From the NCBI RefSeq assembly GCF_901709675.1, contig NC_051089.1, forward strand, positions 7,935,476 to 7,999,475: a DNA stretch of 64,000 nucleotides, written 5' to 3'. Position 1 is the stretch's first letter. Each line of letters begins with the position of its first letter. Made by a program: the position numbers and the translations under genes. Positions 13,139-33,844 of the stretch are shown piece by piece. The notes under the pieces were generated by a model that made no database searches, was not told where the DNA came from, and worked only from the letters and a program-made list of their open reading frames with translations. This DNA is from Syngnathus acus (taxonomy: Eukaryota > Chordata > Actinopteri > Syngnathiformes > Syngnathidae).

Positions 13139-13600
13139 TCCATCTCCTTTTCGAATGCTCCCTCGCCTGCTCCATGCTCTCACTGCAGAACACATTGTCA
13201 GCTGCAAGCATCACGGTTCACTGGGTTCCCAGTCTAACCTCATCTGTCAGTCGAGCCATCACTATTGCAAACCGGAAGGGGCTCAGAGTTGATCCCTGAT
13301 GCGTCCCACATCAACCTTAAATTCTTCCAGTCATATCAGAGGCATACCTCACTACTGTCCTCCAGCTTTCATACATGTCCCATGCTGTTCTAACATAATT
13401 CATTGCCACTCATGCAGTACCATGATCCGGAACGATGTCATAGGCTCTGATTTATTAAGAAACAACGCAGCTCCTTCTGACCTACTCCGTACTTCTCTGT
13501 CATCACTCTTGGCATGTAACCATACTGTTGCTCACAAATTCTTGCTTCTAACCACTACCTTTCCCCATAACTTCTTGTCTGACTTATAAATTTAATTTCT
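13139..13600 (-). mobile_element. Decayed RTE-type LINE reverse-transcriptase fragment (antisense)
   Basis: Read on the minus strand, the segment follows, block by block, the reverse transcriptase of the RTE-like retrotransposons common in fish: AAGTTATGGG, GAGCAACAGT, GAGAAGTACGG, GTCAGAAGGAGCTGC, GGGACATGTATGAAAG, GGATCAACTCTGAGCCC, CTGACAGATGAGGTTAGACT and TGCAGTGAGAGCATGGAGCA. The frame is broken by deletions and stops. The catalytic FADD box appears at 13197-13208 with flanking bases but reads roughly LAAD, so it is dead. It is truncated at both ends, and the + strand ORFs here are shadows. Such elements copy their RNA by target-primed reverse transcription. Confidence 0.82.
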
Positions 13601-13634
13601 CTCTCTCTCTCTCGCTCTCGCTCATGCTCTCTCT
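13597..13634 (+). repeat. (CT)n microsatellite, interrupted
   Basis: TCTCTCTCTC followed by CTCGCTCTCGCTCATGCTCT, directly after the LINE fragment. Confidence 0.85.
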
Positions 13635-16600
13635 TATACAAATCCATCTTCAAATGACAGTCACTGCTGGTTAGATTATGCAGTTGAGTTCAAGTCCTTG
13701 CCACTGTTTTTGCTGTACATCAACATCTTAGCTAACTTGAAACATTTTAGAAAAGAATCCTGCAGGGAAACTTTGTGAACCTTTTCCAACAGCTCAAAAG
13801 TTCACCGGTGTCATACTGGGCTTATTCGTGCTGAGTTTCCATAAGTAAGGCATTAGGCAGGCTGGAGAATTAAGACAACACAGTCAGTGTCCACTCAGAA
13901 CAGCAGCGGGTTCCCTGTGATGCTTGATATGGGATGGCAGACGGAGCAGATTTAAAAGCGAAATTGTTCCTGTATCCAATTTGACTTTTAATGCCAGGAA
14001 GTAATTTTCTGAAGCTGACCAAGTGCATTAAAATGCCACTGCCATTTAAAATGCAAAGGCTTTTATAGATACTTGAAGAGATGATATAATGTGTACAGCA
14101 AAGTATAGTGTAATGTGAATTGTTGCAAAATCTCGATCGAGCCCAAATAAGAAGAGACAACAAAAATTGCCAGTAAAATGCCTGAATGTGTATTAGCAAC
14201 ACATCAGTCACTGATAGATGGATAGATAAATATACTAAAAGGACCTTTACTTCCTCTCTCGATGCATCCGCAACTGCTGAGTCAGCATTTGTTAACCAAC
14301 AGCACTTTGACAGTCCATGCCCGGCAGTAATGTTTGGTCCATATATCAACATATAAATTTCATAAGAGCACATTTAAAGTGACTGAGATGCTCGCAGTAG
14401 AAATGCAGACAGCATTTACGAAACTGTGCAAAAGGCTACTACCAATGCAGTAATTTGAAATTTTTCCCCCAGGAAGTGATTTTGACATGATCAAAGTAAA
14501 TAAATTGAACAGAATTGTTATGAAAAAACAAACATCTTGTTACCTCTGTTGCACTCTTTCTCAGGTGATTGGCAAGTAATGCCCACTTTCCATTTCATGC
14601 TGTCTTTAAATTTGAATTGGCCATTTAGCCAGCCCTTTACTGTTGGTCTCAAGACATTAACTACCAACATAGAGTTCATATAAAATGCACTCTAATCTAA
14701 TTAGGTGTCTCAACCCATTGAAAATGACACTTCAACCCACTTACTTCAACCCAGGAAATCTGAACTTGTGCTGAAGTAGAATCTACTGGAGGAGCAATTA
14801 AAAAAAAAAACCTCTAAAGTGTGGAAACGTTTTTAGGCAAGTGTTCTAATGAGAATTTATAGTCGGTAAGGCTGCAAGAGGGTAAGCATTGTATCCAGTT
14901 CATAATTGGACAATTATCCCAAAAATGTCCCCAAAAATGATGACTCCTACCACTTTTGGACAAGCGACAGACATGCAGCACTAAAAATGTTGTAATTCAG
15001 ATGACAAATTATGGCCAAAAGACACTTAAGGCAAACACAATGGGGCACATATTGTATTTGGCAGACTACAATCTGCTTGTCTTATAAGCAAACAAGCAAA
15101 TTAGAGAGCGAAAGAGAAAATGGAGGTAGAGCTAGTGTCTGGGGCTTGGAAGGCCGGAGCTCTCAGACAGCTTAATCAATAACTTCAGCTCCATCAAAGA
15201 GCGTCTGGCAGGCCAAAGACATTGAATTGTTCAGCTCTTACTGCCTTACCCTCGGAGTGACTTGACACTCTAGGACACGGTGAGGACGAGAATGCCGCCA
15301 GAGATGGATAGAATGATGGGGAGGGTGACGGGGAATAAGTGGATCACAAGATAATGAAGCAGCGGGAAGATGGAAGCAATAATAATGAGGATGAAAACTT
15401 TCCCCCTACCCAATAAATGCTATATACTATTTATGTTATGACATCAGTACGTCACTAAAGAAAATGCATTAAATCGTTTGTGTGGCTTGAAAGACAGCTT
15501 CTGCTGTTTGAATGCAAAGATGGTGTGTGTCTTATTTGAAGAACGACAGATGCCATGGCAGATCAGTACTAAAATAAATCTCAGATTCCATTTATTTCAA
15601 TAAATGTTGAGTTCCTTCCACCTTGCCAAAGGTGATTGTAATCGACTTAAATCTATTGCAATGTAAGCAACTCACATATTTTGAATCTGTAGTGGTGTGT
15701 TTACTTCTCTAACAACAGTTGTCTGGATATCATTTTACTCGTACCTCGCTAACCCTTTGCAGAGTTTTCTGTGTCCCACTTTGATGGAGGTGGGCAAGTC
15801 GTGTAGTTCTCCAAGCGCTTTCCGCATGTGGCTTGCTGTCTGAGAAACATGTGCGAAATGCTCCAACGCTGCAAGCCCTTTTAATTCCTTCGCTTTGCAT
15901 CTGCCTGTGCGAGTGTGAGCTTGTAACCACCTCGCTGAGCCACTGAGGAATATTCGACGTGAGAAGTGCAACAATGGCCTCGTTACAAATGTAGAAATCT
16001 CATCTTGAGGTGTATGTACTGTACATGTATGTGGAGTTGCGTGTGCGCTCGTATGTAGATGAATTTCACGGCTGATGCACCCTGCTGTGCAGTGCCACCT
16101 TGTGCCATGTGCACGCAGAACATATGTAAACTGGCTCATTTGTGGTGTGAGTATTCTCTAGTTCTCGTCTGTCATTCTAAATCTATCTGGACATTATAAA
16201 TAGGCAATGCTATTTTGACAGTGCACATTGTGTGGCGTTAATAAGACAATTAGGTCAAAATTGTGTTTGCCAGCAATGAACTGTAAATGAAGCTCCAGCA
16301 AGGATTTCATTTCATATTCTATTTTCATACTTTTAACTTTTTTGGGATTGTTTTAATACAAATTTTAACAGTCAGTTCAAATCAATGTTGCTTTTTAAAA
16401 ATCTAGCAAGAGCCTGAGCATATTTACATAACGTTAATGCTGTGTGCTAAATATACAAGTCTGTACTTGTGGGACTAAATGTAGGTTGGATAAATAATCC
16501 CGGTGGAGCAGATTTATCAAGCCTTTTCTCTATTAAAAGAGTCCAGAAGAAAATCTTTGCCATTTGGATAAACCAAAGGAACTGGATCCATATCAGAGAT

Positions 16601-16780
16601 ACCTTCTAACAATTTGGATAGGAGCGATTGGCAGGAGACCCCACAACGGGGAAGCAACAACATTCAGAAAATGTGACTAAAAATAACAACATTGAAATCA
16701 GGACTTCAAATATCTATTATAGGAAATAATACTATTCACATAGGCAAAGCCATGTAGAGATGACAGATATCGAGTGCTTT
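13635..16780. other. Intron, no gene seen (3 kb)
   Basis: AT-rich unique-looking sequence. The minus-strand ORFs at 13870-14373 (167 codons) and 15735-16139 (134 codons) are the longest but show no known domain, no splice-site pairing with other ORFs and no conserved motif; they are likely chance. Confidence 0.55.
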
Positions 16781-16810
16781 AACAAACAAATAAACAAACA
16801 AACAAACAAA
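16781..16810 (+). repeat. (AAAC)n microsatellite
   Basis: AACAAACAAATAAACAAACA repeats with one AAAT variant. Confidence 0.85.
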
Positions 16811-16811
16811 T

Positions 16812-16856
16812 GGTGGTTGGTGGGGTACACCCTGAAATGGTTGCCAGCCAATCGCA
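16812..16856 (-). repeat. Fragment of the common teleost interspersed repeat
   Basis: GTGGGGTACACCCTGAAATGG then TTGCCAGCCAATCGCA is the reverse orientation of the GATTGGCT...GGTGTACCCC block of the same family. It is interrupted by the following ATT array. Confidence 0.6.
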
Positions 16857-16929
16857 TTATTATTATTACTATTATTATTATTATTATGATTATTTTATTA
16901 TAAAATAGATGTATTATTATTATTATTAC
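16856..16929 (+). repeat. (ATT)n microsatellite, interrupted
   Basis: TATTATTATT runs with ACT, GAT and TATAAAATAGATG interruptions. Confidence 0.9.
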
Positions 16930-19900
16930 CGATACATTTTTTTTTTTTTTAAAACATTATAGCATTTCTTGACTCTGTATTGTGCATTGCATTTGCATGT
17001 TGAGTTGTCATTTTTAAACAAATGTTGCCTTCCACCGTGCTGATTGATTTGGTTTTACCCGTGACCTGTGGAGAGACTGTGTATAAAATGAGCTGATGTG
17101 AGTTTTAGTTTCCCTTCCAAAATTGCTATTAGTTTTCCTCCTTCCAGGTGAGATTTTTACCTCTTAAATAACCTCCAGTGGTCTTCTTGTCAGTGTGCTG
17201 GATATGTTGACAGAGAAGGCAGAGCAAGTGAGGGAGAACAAGACGCGGTCAAAGACTTTTTCTTTTTTCTTTTTTGAAAGGGGTGGTTGGTATGAGACAG
17301 AAAGAGAGGAGGACTAGTGAACTGCTGGGAAGCCACATAAAAACAGAGCCTCACAGATGCACAATCTGACAGCGTCTTGACATGAAAGAAAAGGAGAGTG
17401 AATAAAAGAGAATATTAAACGAATTGTAAGCATGCACTTATAGTTACACTCGCTCTCTCTCTCTCGCTTACACACGTGCACGCACACACACACATTGACA
17501 GTGTAGTTTGTGTTCACACTGAATGCAGATCTTGTTGCTTTATGGTGATGAAGCAATTAAGTCAGAAGTAAGAAGGTAAAACCTGGACCTCAAGTCCTTA
17601 TCAGTTGCTAGGTTTGTTAGCTTGGTCACAAACTATGCGAGATGGCCCACTTAGAGATCCTCATTCTCATTATTCTTAGCGTGTCTCATATCAACAGATA
17701 TTTTCAGTGTGATCTCGTTTTTGTAATTTCTAACATACCATTGTGAAGAAGAAAACCATTCCCCTTAAACCGAGGCAAAGAGATTTGAGCAGAGCTACCG
17801 CACAGTCGAAAGCAGCATTAGATTTCAATGAAACCCAAAATTGTACAAGCCAGTGACAACCATTTACCTAATATGAGGTTGTGACCAACAGAGCGAGTCC
17901 AAAATGGTTTCCAATGCGGAGCAGATTGTTTAATCCGCAATCATGCCACTTTAGTATGACTGGAGATTAGATTTACTCCTTAAAAAAATGACATATTTCC
18001 CATGAAACGTGTGCCAACAGTAAAGCAGCAAATACGCTGCATCTCCATGATTGGCTGGCGGGCGAGCCACCTGCATCCCGAGGCATTTTGGTTCATTAGG
18101 CTACTTAAAAATTGTAAATTGGCAGAGACAGCCCCATTTCGCAAATGCAAATAGGTCTGCCTCAGATAGCCGGGTCTAAAGTTGAGGTGGGGGCGCAGGG
18201 TAGAGGAGAGAAAGCTGGCTAAGAGGTAAAATAGCAATGCTGTAGGAAACGAGTCAAGGCGAGCAGGGGCAATTGAGATGTTTCTTTTCAAATATATTAC
18301 ATTTAGGAAAAAAGCTCTAACGAGACACAAACAAACCTATCGAGTACCTGTGCTCATTAGACGAGAGGATCTTTTGTAGGACCTGGCAGTTGGCTGAGAT
18401 GTACAACAAATGACTCAAGGCAACACACATTACGCAACAATAGCACTAAAAGTGAATTGTTGTATTTTCTTCACATCCATGCGACCGCACACATTCGCAG
18501 GTAGAATTGAAGGCCATTGCATTTACTATAAAGCCGACATGGCAAGGACAAAAAATAAATAAGGTCCTTGATCAAGTTGTGGAGAGGGCGGTGATTTAAA
18601 ATGGTGATAGAATAAAATCAACACCACAAACGTCAATACAATCAATAATAAAAAAATTCTATTGTCAATCTGTCACTCAAGCATCCCGAAAGAAATGTGC
18701 GTCTGGAAACAAGGCTACAAAGTAGAAAAGCATTGACGTGATTGCATAGGAACAAAGGACACATCATATATGGGTAGCAGAGAGGACAATCAGAAAAGGA
18801 TGCTCACATCCTCGTGTGAGCTCTAATTCCCCATAATGTGGCTGTCATCTGAGGGGGAGTTCACCCATTTTCTCCGACCTTGACTAGCGTGCCCGTAGAT
18901 GCAACGGAGTTCACGGTGATCTGCTGGCTTTTTGCCAACACGCCCAAAGGAGAACAAGAAGAATCTATTCCATTTATTACCGCATATTTTACCTATACTG
19001 TCAACATTACAGCCTTTATTCTGATGCGGTCTTTCCTCCCATCTGATGGAAACTTTCTGTACCCTGTTAATGGTGTTTAAAAAATGTGCATCGGGTATAT
19101 TTGAAACTTTGTGCTTCGTTGCAAACAGCACAAAAAGGCAACCATGTTGAAAAGATATTTTACTGTGGGGCCTTGAGACATGAGCGGCATGGACTTTTTG
19201 AGATATGAGCCATTATTTGAATAATTTCTTGCTTTGACTTGCGAGTAAAAATTGGCGATATTAACGCTGTGTGGTAGCAGTGATCTCAAGTGGATATTTA
19301 TTACTCTCCCCTTTGAAACATTCCTTCGGAATGAATTTTTCTTTTGACATTATCTCCCCACAAATAGTGCTGACATGGACCTACTTTGCTCGGGGTTATC
19401 AAGCCTGATCCACCGCCACTTTATTACAGTCATGGGCTTCATATCGCACGGCACGGTTATGCTAAACTGCATGCTAACGAGCTGCTCCCCGCCACGCAAG
19501 CACGCTCATGATGTGCTTAGGGCTGCTGCACAAGTGTTCAAAGAACAGAACCAACTTGTCAGAACGCGTTACAGGACCTAATGTCCCGAGCGCACCCGTA
19601 TACGCGTGTTCGCTTATTGACATAAAAAGGTTCAATTAAGCCAAAGAGGGGACGCTTTGTGGCTTCCTGTGACGTCTTTAAAAAGAAATTCCAGCCTCAC
19701 ACCTTCGCTCACACTCATTTTCACTCGTCTATTTCTGTCTCTCAGCTCGGCTCAATTCATTTGAATAAAGACTGCAAGTTGTCTTTCAATGAATACAACT
19801 GCAGGAAAGTGCAAGTATTATTTACATTGCTTGGATACAGTCATATGTGTGAATGCATGTTTTGATGCCTGAGCTGCAAGAAATATGCCAATTATGTTCA

Positions 19901-19997
19901 TTGATTGCTAATTGGCTGTGAGCGAAACAAAACGGAGTAACTGAATTGCTTCACCGGGTGATGACTGGTTTGCGGCGTCTGCATTTGGCTGGGTGTG

Positions 19998-20000
<3 letters not shown>
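16930..20000. other. Intron, no gene seen (3 kb)
   Basis: AT-rich sequence. A mixed CT/CA microsatellite lies at 17451-17495. No exon recognised. Confidence 0.55.
17451..17495 (+). repeat. Compound (CT)n/(CA)n microsatellite
   Basis: CTCTCTCTCTCTCGCT followed by ACACACGTGCACGCACACAC. Confidence 0.85.

Positions 20001-20073
<73 letters not shown>
20001..20073 (+). repeat. (CA)36 microsatellite
   Basis: Seventy-three bases of uninterrupted CA dinucleotides, preceded by GTGTGTCG. That short GTGTGTCG/CGACAC context gives a local inverted junction at the 5' border. Confidence 0.97.
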
Positions 20074-20075
<2 letters not shown>

Positions 20076-21702
20076 TGTATTCCGATGAAGCAAAAATGTC
20101 ACCTTGAATTTTTCCGCACATTAGATTATATCCTGTGAAAAACAAAATCTAACAAACGTATGCTTTTTCCTCACAGTGTGTGCACTGAGCTTCCATTTCA
20201 TCAAGACAATAACACCACACATAGAAATATTATTGAATAAATGTATGAAAAATGACAATAACTGCATATGAAGAATGTTTAGTCATTTGTCAATGTCTGT
20301 GAAGCTGTGCAGGAATCACTTTGTCTGCAGCCAAACTATAAAACGCATCCACAATGAGAACATGGAACTATAAGCCACAGGATCTTCGAGGATGCATTCA
20401 CGTTTTCTTTGGAGAACTGTTTTGTGAGCGAGCAGGTGATTTTTTTTTCTAATGCAATCAACAACAATACCCTTGAATGAGGAGGCTTGCAAATAATAAG
20501 CATGAGATGCACCCAAGCTTCTGACTCGGCAACACAATCAAGGACTTCTTTCTTCATAGTAGAAAATCCAATGCAGTCTAGTCTAGTCAGCAGTTACAAA
20601 AGAAAAAGGCCCAATTGATCCCGCCAAACAGAAAACATTCAATGCTAACCGCTATGGGAAATTTACACCAAGTGCCAACCAAATAAATTACCGGCAAACC
20701 ACTAACAAGGTTCTTAGGAACCAGCGCGGACCCGGATCACGCGGCCCGCTCCCATTGTTTGGTCCGATGGCGAGAGTGATCATGTGCAAGCCTGCTTGCG
20801 TGCTTTCATCAAGGGAAACAAGCTTGCGCAGCATGACGTACGTCTGTGCTCAAACAAACAATTACACCTACGGACCCAGACTCGCACTTGCAACACTTGT
20901 GCCCGCTAGGTGGTCTATTTATTCATAGTACATCGAATCCACGCAAAAAGATTTGCTTATGCTGCACAATATGGCCGTTCATTACTATGGATAATAGACC
21001 ACCCACCGAATTCCGTGTTACCGTACATAAATAAATGAGAAATTATGCAATTTCTTTTGTATGTGTCCAGTTTAAGACTAAATGGATAAGCACACATTGT
21101 CCCGATTCCTAAATGGCATGTTTTCTCAATTTTAAAAAAGGTGACTTGGACAAATGCTGTTTGTAAGATACAACATTGTCAGTAAACAGGCCGTATTTTC
21201 TCTTTTCTTCACGCATACAACGATGTGCTCTAAAAGTGTCACCTGTAATGAATCTAAGATCATTGTGATAAACAGCCGCAAGTGGCCTCAAACTTTGGCA
21301 CCGCAGCATCCATCCATGTAAATCACATCAGACGGCAAATATTTCAAAAATATCCTGTCTGTACATTTTGAACATTTAAAGCCCTTGCAATTATTCAGTT
21401 TGTCAAATAAAACGATTCCACTGCAATCACATGCAACGGTTCAACCAGCAAAATAATCCAAACGTATTTTCGATAATAGTGACCTTCCCGCGTCATATTA
21501 TGCTGTCATTCTCTTAATTTCACTTTTTCGACTTGTTTTTAAAGCATGATCTTAATTTTCATCTGTTGTTCCAAATGAAGTGGTAAATTAAAGCACTTCA
21601 TTGGAAAATGTTGCAAGGTGTGTTCCTTGATTTCCCTATGAATAATTCATGAATTTTAATGATGACAAAGGGAGAGGTTGTTATATATCTATGATGAGCA
21701 CA
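20074..21702. other. Intron, no gene seen
   Basis: AT-rich with one GC-rich, CpG-containing patch at about 20720-20775 (GCGCGGACCCGGATCACGCG). No exon or named repeat recognised. Confidence 0.5.
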
Positions 21703-21760
21703 CTTTGGTGCTGATCCAATTTAGGACTATTCAACCTTGGTAGAAGTCTGCACTTTATTT
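21703..21760 (+). repeat. Interspersed repeat copy, TTTGGTGCTGATCCAAT family
   Basis: TTTGGTGCTGATCCAAT, TTAGGACTATTCAACCTTGG and AGTCTGCACT share block order with 43546-43623. Similar sequence recurs in fish genomes from memory; class unassigned. Confidence 0.55.
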
Positions 21761-22079
21761 TTATATCGTTTCAGAACTGTAACCAATCACTAGCCTTTTG
21801 AGGTCACTAATATCAATCATGTCAACCTCTAAAAGTAATAATATTGCAAACCTGGGTTGTTTTGGTGATTATGCCATGAGTGGAAGTGAATTGCAATGAG
21901 AAATGACATTGGCCGTGTGCAGCGTGGCTTCTGTGTGGTCTCACTGCAGCGAGCTTGAAGTATTGCACTCAAGTCCAAACCATATACAGGAGTTCATCCT
22001 TCCCATGAGCATGAATACAGATGAGATTTTTTTTCCCCAAACATTTCCCATTGCAGTGAGAACTGATAACGTGCAAAAG

Positions 22080-22480
22080 GAAAGTGGAGTGAAAGTGGTG
22101 AGGAAAGATAAATTAGATGAGGAGGAGGAATGAGCGATAACAATAGAAAAGGCAAAAAGTGGTTTGCCCAAAAAAAAAAAAAAAAGGAAAAGCAAGCGCT
22201 CCTGGAGGAGTCTGGAGAGGCGTGGAGAAGACAAAAGAGCCGTACAAGGAGGCAGTATGAAAGCTATGATCGACTTCAAGGATGAGGGCGCTGAGAACCT
22301 GAAGATGAGGCAGATGAAGGCAAGATAGAGAGGATGATGGCAACAAGATGAACGGCAAATGTGAACGAGTGTCAAAGAAGGAAGGAAGGAGAGATGGAGG
22401 GGTGGGAAAAGACAGTTAAGAACAGATTCCAGAGAAAAGGATGGAAGGAAGGGCATAAGGAGGGAATCTGAAATGCGAAG
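22080..22480 (+). repeat. Purine-rich tract
   Basis: About 400 bp biased to G and A (GGAGGAGG, AAAGGAAAAGC, GAAGGAAGGAGAG), with a 15-A run near 22170-22184. The 212-codon minus ORF at 21941-22579 is the Ser/Leu/Phe-rich shadow of this composition. Confidence 0.7.
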
Positions 22481-23224
22481 GATGACAGTGACGGTCGAGA
22501 CAACTGACAGAAGCAGTCGAGGAGCTGAGGTCGCGTTGAATAATAAAGCAACTTTTGTAATTTGAGATAAACACAGCAACGTATCCTCCTTTTATCAAGG
22601 AGCCGTAATATTTTTCCTCCCCACTACAAATGATTAATAACCGGAATTACATGCCGCCAATTACAAATCAATCTGACGCTTTGTAAATTAATTTCTGAAC
22701 ATCTAGACTGACTTGGGTTTCATTTTAACATGAGACTCAATTACTGGGCGCTTGATAAAATTTGAGCATTGCTTAATATGTGCAATCCATCAAAAGCACA
22801 CAGCTCCTTGGTTTATTGGTTTGTGGTTGTAGTTTGTTGTCAACTCAATAAGCAGCTTAAAATGCCACTGACATCAGAGTTCAAAGAGTTTACCATTGTT
22901 CAATCACATGGTTTGAAAGAAATGTATATTCAACTCCAGAATTGGCAAGTACATGTAAAATGCCCTTTTCAAATTAAGCTGGTCTAATAATGGACATCCA
23001 CAAAAGAAAGAAGACAAACACTAGTTGTTCTCTATTGTTTACAGCATTGCCGGATTATGTGGGGTCTCACACTTTTTCCGTCACACGCAGCTATTCCCAT
23101 CCCGCCGAGACAGGCAAGCCATTGTCGTTGATTGGTTAAACCCGCACCATGCCCATCCGGCATTTAATTGCTACTTGTGCCGACATACGTGACTGACTGT
23201 GAACCTTTGCATGTATGAAACAAT
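22481..23224. other. Intron, nothing specific seen
   Basis: AT-rich unique-looking sequence. Confidence 0.5.
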
Positions 23225-23620
23225 AGATTGATAGATGGAGGCATCGGTGCAGATAATGGCTGACTTTATCAGGTGAGAGACGTGGACACGGGGCGGGAGG
23301 CGAGAGAGGTTAGATAGATGGTCTGACGCAGCGGTGGGAGTGTAGATAATGGCTCGACATAATATCCGGTGGATGGACGAGGGATTGGAGAGGAAGAACA
23401 GGGAGGGGAGAGACGACAGGTAAAGCAGGGGACACGTGGGGATGAATAGATGGATAGAAAGTGTGAGAGGACACCGATAATGGGCTCAAATCTAATGTCT
23501 GGAAGAAGAAGTGACAGCGACTGCATGGTGCAAATGGTTATGTGCGCAAGAGTGGGACAATGAGTATATAGATAATGGCTTCTGTCGGGTAGAGAGATAA
23601 GTAAAACGAATATGGACAGG
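23225..23620 (+). repeat. Irregular long-period repeat built on AGATAATGGCT
   Basis: AGATAATGGCT or a one-base variant occurs at 23251, 23344, about 23474 and 23570, spaced 93, 130 and 96 bp. Units also share GATAGATGG upstream and, in some, TAATGTCTGGA downstream. G/A-rich DNA fills the rest. A further unit lies at 24640-24716. I do not recognise the family. Confidence 0.6.
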
Positions 23621-24590
23621 AAACGCAGTAGCACTAGCTAGCTTTATATGTTGGCTGTGTGGATTGCTATTTGTTCGCTGACTCTTGTCATCTGCCAATC
23701 GGGAATGTCCCAGAGTGACCTACCAAATGTAAATTGTACTCTCGTAGAAGGATGTGATTTTGCAATATTCTGTGGAAACACTTTAGGGAAAGTTCTGTCT
23801 CCTGTGCACAAAGCTAGATCCAAAAAGGAATCTTTGGATCAGTTTGTTTTGGAAGAAAGCTGACCTTTTAACACTTTTGGGATGAACGAGAACAGTGAAC
23901 GAGACGGGCCCCCGCTCTCAGTTCCATTATCAATTCTTCTGGATGAATGGATAAAGATTTCCATCCACTTTTTTGCTGACTTTACTCGTGAAGTCAACTG
24001 ACGTCTGGGCCAAGCGTGGGGAGTAATAGACTTACTGAGCCAAGGATAAATGTCCAAGTCTTTAAAGTCCTCGGGTTTTAAGGCTGCCAGATGTGAATGT
24101 TACCCAGAGTTACCCATGACTTAGGTGAGACCTTTCCACATTGAACTTCACAGTGCAGTGTAATGTCAACAAACTCACTCATTGTGAATGTGCTGCGAAC
24201 ATCATTGCAAGGTTGCTGCTCTTCTCCTTCTTCCTGAAATAATCAAAGCCAAGACTACGAACCAGCAAGAAAAGTGCCCAGGCTACTTCCTGGTAGGCCA
24301 CTAATTAACCACTTCCAAATATGGGCAACCCTGCGCCGGGTCTTCTTCCCGGCACCCTGCCCTGTGGTAAATAACAAGAAAACCAAGTGCTTTGTGAAAA
24401 GCACCAGGAATCACTCTTCTAGGTAATGTCTGGAGGGGAATATGTTTGTCTGTTGGGTTAAGCGTAGTGAGCACTGTTATGTCTGCAAATAGCTATAAGA
24501 AAGAAAAACAGTGCGATGCAAAGCCGAGGTGTACATGATGCGTGGCTTTGGAGGAGTGTGAAGAGACGTAAGGGAAGAAAGAAAGGGGGC
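23621..24590. other. Intron, nothing specific seen
   Basis: A 24-bp word at 23779-23802 (CACTTTAGGGAAAGTTCTGT plus four bases) recurs with one change at 54553. Otherwise unique-looking. Confidence 0.5.
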
Positions 24591-24718
24591 AAATGGATGG
24601 ATGGGTGGTTGGTGGGAGATGGTGCAAGGATGGATGGGGCACAGAGGGAGAAGGAGAGATGGATAGATGGACGGTAGAAGAGTGAGTGTAGATAATGGCT
24701 AAGCTGAATGTCTAGAGG
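24591..24718 (+). repeat. GGAT-rich stretch with a fifth AGATAATGGCT unit
   Basis: AAATGGATGGATGGGTGG and GGATGGATGG runs precede GATGGATAGATGG and GTGTAGATAATGGCT (24687-24700), then GAATGTCTAGAGG. This repeats the unit structure seen at 23225-23620, about 1.1 kb away. Confidence 0.6.
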
Positions 24719-25282
24719 GCAGACATCCATCTGACTGACCGAATTACAGTCCAGCTCACTTTCCACAGACTAATTACTGGAGCAGGGGATTCTCTCGCCC
24801 TCTTTCTCCCTTGACATCTTTGTCTTTTTCTCAGTTTCACTACTAAAGGGGATTTCGAGGGCTTATGCGTGGGGTGGATACCCATACTGATAAGACACAC
24901 CTTTGCTCAGCTCATAGATCAGCTCACCTGCCCTTTGTTCGCCTTGTTCACACAAAGCCTCCATTTGCTACCTGTCCTCCAGGTCCCTAATTTTACCCCC
25001 CCTCACCCTTCTGTCCCCAGCTGCCTTGACAACAGTCTGTTCTTGGGCCTAATCTAAAGAGGGAAAACAGTAGATCTGCGCTTGTTAGTGGCATTTTAAC
25101 ACCCAGTTTGTAGTTTCTGAGAATGAATGAGTGGCAGAAACAGCAAGCTCGCATGCTCTGTGCAGTATTCATCGTTATCCACATTGCACAAACTAACACT
25201 CACTAATCACAAAGATGTGATCGTGTCCACACATCGAGTCACTCATCGGTTTGAAACGTCATGTTTGGTGTAGACGTACTGT
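24719..25282. other. Intron, nothing specific seen
   Basis: Mixed sequence without recognisable features. Confidence 0.5.
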
Positions 25283-25364
25283 AACAGGGCTGTGATTTAC
25301 CGAAGTCAAATTCCTTGTTTGGCACGCTCAAACATGGCGAATAAGAAACTCTTGAATCTTGAAT
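25283..25364 (+). mobile_element. 5'-truncated LINE/SINE-like 3' tail, copy 3
   Basis: Starts at ACAGGGCTGTGATTTACCG and runs through TTGTTTGGCACGCTCAAAC, ATGGCGAATAAGAAACTC and TTGAATCTTGAAT. It is almost identical to the 3' halves of the copies at 45992-46158 and 52094-52262. A tail of short direct repeats (TTGAATC) is typical of L2/CR1-clade retroposons of fish. Only about 80 bp of 3' end is present. Confidence 0.75.
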
Positions 25365-30600
<5,236 letters not shown>

Positions 30601-30631
30601 TGTGTGTGTTTGTGTGTGTGTGTGTGTGTGT
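30601..30631 (+). repeat. (TG)n microsatellite
   Basis: TGTGTGTGTTTG followed by about nine pure TG pairs. Confidence 0.9.
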
Positions 30632-30757
30632 ACATGCGTGCTGGTGAGTGTGTGATATAATGGCAGGCCAAAGGGGGCAGAGAGAAATAGAGGGGCTGAA
30701 AACTCAAAGGTATTCCTTCGCTTTTATTATCATGATGTAGCCAAGGGCGAAGAGAGA

Positions 30758-33844
<3,087 letters not shown>

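Noticed and set aside
13299-13589. 96-codon + strand ORF
   Set aside because: It is the antisense shadow of the decayed LINE reverse transcriptase.
21941-22579. 212-codon minus-strand ORF
   Set aside because: Ser/Leu/Phe-rich product of a purine-rich + strand tract; low complexity.
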